The translations under genes were made by a program, and so were the position numbers. A stretch of DNA of 17,584 nt from DATFPQ01 sp035264765 (GTDB taxonomy: Bacteria > Actinomycetota > Actinomycetes > Actinomycetales > Angustibacteraceae). The notes under the pieces were generated by a model. That model did not search any database and had not been told where the DNA came from. It worked only from the letters and a program-made list of their open reading frames with translations. The stretch is from NCBI GenBank assembly GCA_035264765.1, contig DATFPQ010000165.1:1-17584 (forward strand), written 5' to 3'. Below are positions 13,112 to 17,584 of the stretch, piece after piece (the stretch's first letter is position 1; every line of letters begins with the position of its first letter).

Positions 13112-13304
13112 GCCGGTGATGCCCCAGCTGAGCCGGTGAGGCGCCGGAATGAGCCGCCGGAACCAGCCACCGGATGCGCCGGATGAGCCAGCGGGGAGTA
13201 CCGGATGCGCCGGCTGAGCCGCCGGTGAGTACCGGATGCGCCGTCGATCAGCGCCGGCCGAACCGCCCGCTCAGCGGTCCGGTCCGCCTACCATGAGCCG
13301 GTGA
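13109..13304. repeat. Degenerate TGAGCCGGTGA / CCGGATGCGCC repeat stretch
   Basis: TGAGCCGGTGA occurs at 13109-13119 (beginning with the stop codon of the CxxC gene), 13129-13139, and 13294-13304 (overlapping the next start). GAGTACCGGATGCGCCG is repeated exactly at 13196-13212 and 13227-13243, and shorter CCGGATGCGCCGG and TGAGCCGCCGG versions lie between. The CCGG ends make each unit weakly self-complementary. No gene is seen in this 189-bp gap. Confidence 0.7.
13289..13294 (+). promoter_or_regulatory. Probable -10 element of the leaderless peptidase operon
   Basis: TACCAT, 6 nt, then GTG at 13301. No Shine-Dalgarno precedes the start; the geometry is identical to that before the NYN and pimB'-like genes. 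Confidence 0.5.
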
Positions 13305-14926
13305 GCCCGTCGCGCAGGGAGGCGGACGCCGGGGAGCCCGAGCCGGAGCCCGGGCCGCACCCCGACGCCGGCGCACCGCTGCGGCGGGTGCTGGCGGCGG
13401 TGCTGCTCGTCGCCGCGGCCGTCACGGGTGCCGTGGTGGCCGAGGCCCGCAGCGGTCCGTCGGCCGGGCCGCCGGCAGCGACAGCGACCGCGGTTCCCGG
13501 AGAGATGGCGCCCGGGACGGCAGACCGAACGCCGGGCATGGCGGCGGGCCGGACGGGTGGCACGTCAGACGCCACCTCAGACGCCACGTCTGATGGCAGG
13601 TCGGACGCGACGCCCGGCCGGGCATCCGGCTCGGCGGCGGCGCCGATGCGACCAGATCTGGCGCAACAGCCGGATCGCGCGGAGCAAGCCGACGGGGCGC
13701 AGCAGCCGGACGGGGGCCAGCAGAGCCGCGAGCGAGCGCTGACCGCGCTGCTGGCCGTGCGGAGCCGGGCCGTGATGCAAGGGGACGCACAGGTGTGGCT
13801 GTCCACCGTCGACCACTCCGCCACGGCCTTCCGCGCCCGGCAGGCCGAGGTGTTCGAGAACCTGCGCGACGTGCCGCTCGCCCAATGGAGCTACCGCTAC
13901 GTCGGCGTGGCGCCAGCCCTGCCTTCCGCGCGCCGGCGCGAGCTCGGGTCGTCCGCCTGGGTGGCTCGGGTGCTCGTGGGCCACCGGATCCGCGGCTTCG
14001 ACACCGCGACGTCCTACAGCGAGCAGTTCCTCACCGTGGTACGTCGGCGGGGCGGGTGGATGCTGGCGGCCGACGACGACGGCGACGGCGCACCCCAGCC
14101 GTGGGACCTGGGTCGGGTGCGGGTCGAACGCGGGCGGCACGTTCTCGTCCTGGGCACTGCTCCAACCCAGAGCCTGCGCGGCTTCGCCGTCGAGGGTGAC
14201 CGCGCCGTGGAGCGGGTGAGCCAGGTGTGGGGCAGCCAGTGGCCCCGACGCGCGGTGCTGGTCGTGCCCCGCACCCAGACCGAGTTCGGCCGGCTGCTGC
14301 TGCGCGACCGCAAGGGTCTCGGCCAGGTCGCCGCCGTGACCACCGGCGACCTGGGGCTAGCCCCTGGGGACCGCGTCGCGCCTTCCGCCGACGGGACCTC
14401 GAACGGCGGCCGACTGGCCCGCAACGACCGGGTGGTGCTCAACCCGGCCGCGTTCGACCGGTTGGCTGCCACTGGTCGGCGGGTGGTGCTCACCCACGAG
14501 GTCACCCACGTCGCCGTCCGGTCCTCGACGTCGTCCGCCGTGCCGATCTGGCTGTCGGAGGGGTTCGCCGACTACGTCGGGTACCGGGGCAGCGGGGTCA
14601 CGCGGCGCACCGCGGCCGCGGACGTCCTGGCTTTGGTGCGCCAGGGCAGGGGGCCCACGTCGCTGCCGACGGCGGCCGACTTCGACCCGACCCGAGCCAC
14701 CATCGCGCCGTCCTACTCCTCCGCGCTGCTGGCCTGTGACCTGGTCGCCGACACCTACGGCGAACAGGGACTCGTGCGTCTGTACCGGGCCGCCACCGAG
14801 CGCACGCCCAACGGTGGACCGGATCCGCAAGCGCGCCTGGCCAGCGCCTTCCCCCGCGCACTCGGGACGTCCCAGCAGCGCTTCACCGCGGACTGGCGCC
14901 AGCACCTGTCGCGCCTGGCCCGATGA
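13301..14926 (+). CDS. Membrane-anchored peptidase MA-like (gluzincin) metallopeptidase
   Basis: The 541-residue protein has an acidic, Pro-rich cytoplasmic start (1-25), one transmembrane segment (about 29-47) and a long low-complexity outer linker (48-145) rich in Ala, Gly, Thr, Asp and Gln. Within the linker a 12-bp DNA repeat (four imperfect copies, 13562-13609) encodes TSDATSDATSDGRSD. Residues 146-262 look like an NTF2-like fold. The C-terminal domain (about 275-541) carries HEVTH (399-403) and WLSEGFADYV with Glu420, the zinc ligands and catalytic Glu of the peptidase MA group. The active site should face outside. The substrate is unknown. The GTG at 13301 is preceded by TACCAT at 6 nt. 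Its TGA overlaps the ATG of the M48 gene (ATGA), so the two are coupled. Confidence 0.85.
   Translation: MSPSRREADAGEPEPEPGPHPDAGAPLRRVLAAVLLVAAAVTGAVVAEARSGPSAGPPAATATAVPGEMAPGTADRTPGMAAGRTGGTSDATSDATSDGRSDATPGRASGSAAAPMRPDLAQQPDRAEQADGAQQPDGGQQSRERALTALLAVRSRAVMQGDAQVWLSTVDHSATAFRARQAEVFENLRDVPLAQWSYRYVGVAPALPSARRRELGSSAWVARVLVGHRIRGFDTATSYSEQFLTVVRRRGGWMLAADDDGDGAPQPWDLGRVRVERGRHVLVLGTAPTQSLRGFAVEGDRAVERVSQVWGSQWPRRAVLVVPRTQTEFGRLLLRDRKGLGQVAAVTTGDLGLAPGDRVAPSADGTSNGGRLARNDRVVLNPAAFDRLAATGRRVVLTHEVTHVAVRSSTSSAVPIWLSEGFADYVGYRGSGVTRRTAAADVLALVRQGRGPTSLPTAADFDPTRATIAPSYSSALLACDLVADTYGEQGLVRLYRAATERTPNGGPDPQARLASAFPRALGTSQQRFTADWRQHLSRLAR
13562..13609 (+). repeat. Four imperfect 12-bp repeats in the peptidase linker
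   Basis: Units ACGTCAGACGCC, ACCTCAGACGCC, ACGTCTGATGGC and AGGTCGGACGCG encode a repeating TSDA/TSDG/RSDA pattern in the extracytoplasmic linker. The frame is kept. Confidence 0.65.
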
Positions 14927-16290
14927 CCGCCCAGGACGTGCGGGCGGCGGCCGTCGCCCGAAGCGCCAGCAGCTTGCGCGCTCCCGTCGTCGCCGCCGTG
15001 GTCCTCGGGGTGGCCCTGGTCGCCGTCGCCGCCGTCGCCGTGCCGTGGTCCGTCCTCGGGAGGGGGGCACCGGCCGTCCAGCCGTCGCCGAGCACCGACT
15101 TCTCCGCTGCGCAGCTGCAACGCGACGCGGCATTCCACGCAGCGCTGCGTGCGTGGACCTACCCGCGCCTGGCGCTCGGCATCGGCCTTGCCCTCGTCCT
15201 TGGGCTCAGCCCCTGGGGCGGGCGGCTGGTCTTTCGCGTCGGCCGGCTGCTGGGGGGCTCGTGGCCGGCCCAGGTGCTCGGCGGAACCGTCGTGCTCACG
15301 GCTATACCGGTGCTGGCCGGGGTGCCGCTCGGCATCGGCGCCGAGCGGGTGCTGCGTCGGTACGGGCTGTCCACGCAGGGCTGGGGCGGCTGGGCGGTCG
15401 ACGTCGCCCGCGCGTGGGCGGTCGCAGCCGTCGTCACCGCGCTGTTGCTGCTGGTGCTGGTGGCGCTGGCCCGCCGCTGGCCGCAGCGCTGGTGGTTGCC
15501 GGCCGCGGCGCTGGCCGCTGCCGTCACGGTCGCGGGGTCGGCGCTCTACCCGGTGCTCATCGAGCCGCTCGCCAACGACTTCACGCCGATGGCGGCCGGC
15601 CCGCAGCGGACGGCGCTGCTCGACCTGGCCATCCGCGACGGCGTTCCGGTGCGCGACGTCCTGGTCGCCGACGCCTCCCGCCGCACCACGACCGAGAACG
15701 CCTACGTCTCCGGCCTGGGCGCGACCCGCCGGATCGTCGTCTACGACACCCTTCTCCGCAGCGCGTCTCCGCGCGAGGTCGAGCTGGTCGTGGCGCACGA
15801 GCTCGGCCATGCGAAGGCGCACGACGTCCGGCTCGGCACGACCCTTGGCGCGCTGGCTGCGGCGCTGGCCGCGGTCCTGCTCTTCCTGGTCCTGGAGGGG
15901 CGCCGTTGGTGGCGGCAGCTGCTCGACGCCGAACCGTCGGGTTCCGGGATAGCTGGCCCCGCCCGTGCCGCGGCGGCCAACCCGCGGGCCATCGCCCTGA
16001 TCCTCGCCCTCGCGACGATCGGAGGCTACCTGGCCGCCCCGGCCAGCACGCTGGTGTCGCGGCGGACCGAGGCCAGGGCCGACCTCCACGCCCTCAACCT
16101 CACCCGCGACCCCGAGGGGTTCGCCGGGATGCAGCGACGCCTGGCCACGAGCAACATCAGCGACCTGCAGCCTCGGTGGTACCGCACCCTGCTCTTCGCC
16201 ACCCACCCTGCTCCCCCCTGGCGGATCGCGATGGCCAGGGCCTGGGCACAAGAGCACGGCCTGCCTGGCCCAACCCGCGTGGCGCGCTGA
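14923..16290 (+). CDS. M48 family (Ste24-like) integral membrane metalloprotease
   Basis: The 455-residue protein has an N-terminal helix (about 21-42), helices at about 82-97, 115-140, 160-182 and 190-212, and two after the active site (about 305-325 and 355-375). The zinc site is AHELGH (His292, Glu293, His296) with the third ligand probably Glu383 in RRTEARAD. NAYVSGLGATRRIVVYDTLL (259-278) before it and the late FATHPAPPWR are typical of the Ste24/HtpX clan. These proteases act on membrane or lipidated proteins. Prenylated substrates are not expected in bacteria, so a quality-control or envelope role is more likely. It starts at the ATGA overlap with the MA-like peptidase gene and ends 122 bp before the pimB'-like gene. 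Confidence 0.93.
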   Translation: MTAQDVRAAAVARSASSLRAPVVAAVVLGVALVAVAAVAVPWSVLGRGAPAVQPSPSTDFSAAQLQRDAAFHAALRAWTYPRLALGIGLALVLGLSPWGGRLVFRVGRLLGGSWPAQVLGGTVVLTAIPVLAGVPLGIGAERVLRRYGLSTQGWGGWAVDVARAWAVAAVVTALLLLVLVALARRWPQRWWLPAAALAAAVTVAGSALYPVLIEPLANDFTPMAAGPQRTALLDLAIRDGVPVRDVLVADASRRTTTENAYVSGLGATRRIVVYDTLLRSASPREVELVVAHELGHAKAHDVRLGTTLGALAAALAAVLLFLVLEGRRWWRQLLDAEPSGSGIAGPARAAAANPRAIALILALATIGGYLAAPASTLVSRRTEARADLHALNLTRDPEGFAGMQRRLATSNISDLQPRWYRTLLFATHPAPPWRIAMARAWAQEHGLPGPTRVAR

Positions 16291-16307
16291 GGCCCCGGCT
16301 CGGCCTC
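16289..16307 (+). terminator. Weak hairpin after the M48 gene
   Basis: GAGGCC and GGCCTC (6-bp stem, 7-nt loop) begin inside the M48 stop codon. There is no T-tract, so the terminator role is uncertain. Confidence 0.3.
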
Positions 16308-16373
16308 GCGCCCCTTCCGCCGTAGCCTGCGACCGCGTGCCGGCAGCCGTGTCGTGGACTCCGGACGACTCCG

Positions 16374-16399
16374 TCGGCGAAGACCCTTCGGCGAAGACC
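16374..16399. repeat. 12-bp direct repeat before the pimB'-like gene
   Basis: TCGGCGAAGACC occurs exactly at 16374-16385 and 16388-16399, a 14-bp period. The second copy ends 1 nt before the -10-like TAGGGT, so the pair covers the -35 region and could be an operator. Confidence 0.75.
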
Positions 16400-16400
16400 A

Positions 16401-16406
16401 TAGGGT
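16401..16406 (+). promoter_or_regulatory. Probable -10 element of the leaderless pimB'-like gene
   Basis: TAGGGT, 6 nt, then GTG at 16413. There is no Shine-Dalgarno and no in-frame start further upstream. Confidence 0.55.
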
Positions 16407-16412
16407 CGTGCC

Positions 16413-17558
16413 GTGGAGGACGGCCGCACCCTGATCGTGACCAACGACTTCCCGCCCAGGACCGGCGGCATCGAGTCGTTCGTGCTGGCCATGGCCCAGC
16501 GGATGCCCGCGGACCGAGTCGTCGTCCACACGGCGCGCCAGCGCGGCGACCGCGAGCACGACGCCGCCCTGCCGTTCCGCGTGGTCCGCGACCCCTCGCG
16601 GCTGATGGTCCCCACGCCCGCGATCGCCCGGCGCAGCGCGGCTCTCGCGCGGGACCACGGCTGCGACCGGGTCTGGTTCGGCGCCGCCGCACCGCTCGCG
16701 CTGATGGCGCCCACGTTGCGCCGCGCCGGCGTGCGCCGGGTCGTCGCCACCACCCACGGGCACGAGGTGTGGTGGTCCTCCGTGCCGGGCGCCCGGCAGG
16801 CGCTGCACGCCATCGGCGAGCGCACCGACGTGCTGACCTACCTCGGGGAGTACTGCCGGGCCCGCATCGCGCGTCCGCTGTCGCCCGCGGCGCGGGCCCG
16901 GATGGTGCAGCTGACGCCCGGGGTGGACGACCAGGTCTTCCGCCCCGGCAGCGGCGGCCGGTGGGTGCGGGAGCGGCACGGGCTGACCGACCGCCCGGTC
17001 GTGGTGTGCGTGTCGCGGGTTGTCGCGCGCAAGGGCCAGGACGTCCTGGTGCGGGCGATGCCGGCGATCCGTGAGCGGGTGCCCGGCGCGGCGCTGCTGC
17101 TGGTCGGAGATGGCCCGTACCGGCGAACGGTGGAGCGTCTCGTATCGCGCCTCGGGCTGGGCGACGACGTCGTGCTCGCCGGGCGGGTGCCGTGGCATGA
17201 GACGCCGGCCCACTACGACGCCGGCGACGTCTTCTGCATGCCCACGCGCACGCGGCTGGGCGGCCTGGAACCCGAGGCACTGGGCATCTGCTACCTCGAG
17301 GCCGCCGCGACCGGGCTGCCGGTCGTCGCCGGCGACTCCGGCGGCGCACCGGACGCCGTTCTGGACGGCGAGAACGGGATGGTGGTCGACGGCCGGGACG
17401 TCGGCCAGGTGGCGAACCGCGTTGCCACCCTGCTCGCGGACCACGAGCTCGCCCGCCGGTTCGGCGAGCGCGGTCGGGCCTGGGTGGGGGAGCGGTGGCG
17501 GTGGGACGACCTGGCGGAGCGGCTGCAGCGGCTGCTGGCTGCCCAGCCGGTGGGCTGA
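16413..17558 (+). CDS. pimB': GT4 glycosyltransferase, PimB'-like phosphatidylinositol mannosyltransferase
   Basis: The 381-residue enzyme probably adds the second mannose (from GDP-mannose) to acyl-PIM1 at the cytoplasmic face of the membrane, giving PIM2, the base of phosphatidylinositol mannosides. It has the two Rossmann halves of GT-B enzymes. VTNDFPPRTGGIESF (9-23) holds the Gly-Gly loop, VWFGAAAPLALMAP (87-100) and THGHEVWWS (114-122) form the acceptor side, and SRVVARKGQD (201-210) carries the Arg/Lys pair for the donor phosphates. Glu288 and Glu296 make the GT4 EX7E motif. These blocks closely follow, from memory, the mycobacterial PimB' Rv2188c. GTG 16413 is the only upstream start and has TAGGGT 6 nt before it. 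Another GT4 mannosyltransferase specificity cannot be excluded. Confidence 0.88.
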   Translation: MEDGRTLIVTNDFPPRTGGIESFVLAMAQRMPADRVVVHTARQRGDREHDAALPFRVVRDPSRLMVPTPAIARRSAALARDHGCDRVWFGAAAPLALMAPTLRRAGVRRVVATTHGHEVWWSSVPGARQALHAIGERTDVLTYLGEYCRARIARPLSPAARARMVQLTPGVDDQVFRPGSGGRWVRERHGLTDRPVVVCVSRVVARKGQDVLVRAMPAIRERVPGAALLLVGDGPYRRTVERLVSRLGLGDDVVLAGRVPWHETPAHYDAGDVFCMPTRTRLGGLEPEALGICYLEAAATGLPVVAGDSGGAPDAVLDGENGMVVDGRDVGQVANRVATLLADHELARRFGERGRAWVGERWRWDDLAERLQRLLAAQPVG

Positions 17559-17565
17559 ACCCGGT

Positions 17566-17579
17566 CAGCCGGTCGGCTG
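17566..17579 (+). terminator. Possible terminator hairpin after the pimB'-like gene
   Basis: CAGCC and GGCTG (5-bp stem, GGTC loop) lie 8 nt after the stop, at the window edge. The downstream sequence is cut off, so it cannot be judged further. Confidence 0.25.
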
Positions 17580-17584
17580 GACTT

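Noticed and set aside
16337..16412. Leader peptide gene before the pimB'-like gene (GTG 16337)
   Set aside because: The frame does not stop until 17074, deep inside the pimB'-like gene, and has no ribosome-binding site, so it is not a leader.
14755..17349. 864-codon open frame on the minus strand over the M48 and glycosyltransferase genes
   Set aside because: Extremely Arg/Gly/Pro-rich composition without domains, and it is antisense to two well-supported genes.

Overview
The window is very GC-rich, uses GTG starts often, and carries the gene set of an actinomycete. Evidence for this is the actinobacterial cytochrome bcc-aa3 branch (CtaF-type subunit IV, three-helix Rieske protein QcrA, di-haem QcrC, PDWY-type QcrB), a PimB'-like mannosyltransferase, and a DnaQ-UvrC-like protein next to trpD. 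From memory, trpD, ctaE-qcrCAB, a DnaQ-UvrC-like gene and pimB' also lie close together in Mycobacterium tuberculosis (Rv2188c-Rv2196), and ctaCDF lies near ctaE-qcrCAB in Streptomyces. I do not place the organism below the class level.

Layout. 1-803 (+): 3' end of ctaD, then ctaF. 984-2213 (+): lipoprotein L,D-transpeptidase. 2248-2670 (-): small VOC/glyoxalase-fold protein. 2779-7135 (-): ctaE, qcrC, qcrA, qcrB, ending in two strong hairpins. 7391-9009 (+): an unusual stand-alone receiver-like protein translationally coupled to trpD. 9046-9330 (-): stand-alone Lrp/AsnC ligand-binding domain. 9389-9544: a 12-unit, 13-bp GATC-containing tandem array. 9562-11322 (-): DnaQ exonuclease fused to a UvrC-like N-terminal half. 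11401-12852 (+): coiled-coil NYN-domain protein. 12929-13111 (+): 60-residue protein with two CxxC pairs. 13301-16290 (+): two coupled metallopeptidases (MA-like, then M48). 16413-17558 (+): pimB'-like GT4 glycosyltransferase.

Function. The ctaDF and ctaE-qcrCAB blocks together supply most of a menaquinol:oxygen oxidoreductase supercomplex; ctaC would lie outside the window. The right half mixes genome maintenance (DnaQ-UvrC-like), probable RNA metabolism (NYN protein) and envelope functions (membrane peptidases, phosphatidylinositol mannoside synthesis).

The most notable regulatory signal is a full match to the LexA-independent DNA-damage promoter motif (RecA-NDp/PafBC type: TTGTCRGTG, 8 nt, TANNNT) directly in front of the DnaQ-UvrC-like gene. 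A looser copy lies before the CxxC protein. Several genes have a -10-like hexamer 6-7 nt before the start codon and no Shine-Dalgarno sequence, which suggests leaderless mRNAs. There are no RNA genes, insertion sequences or CRISPR arrays that I can support, and no gene-free stretch longer than about 255 bp.
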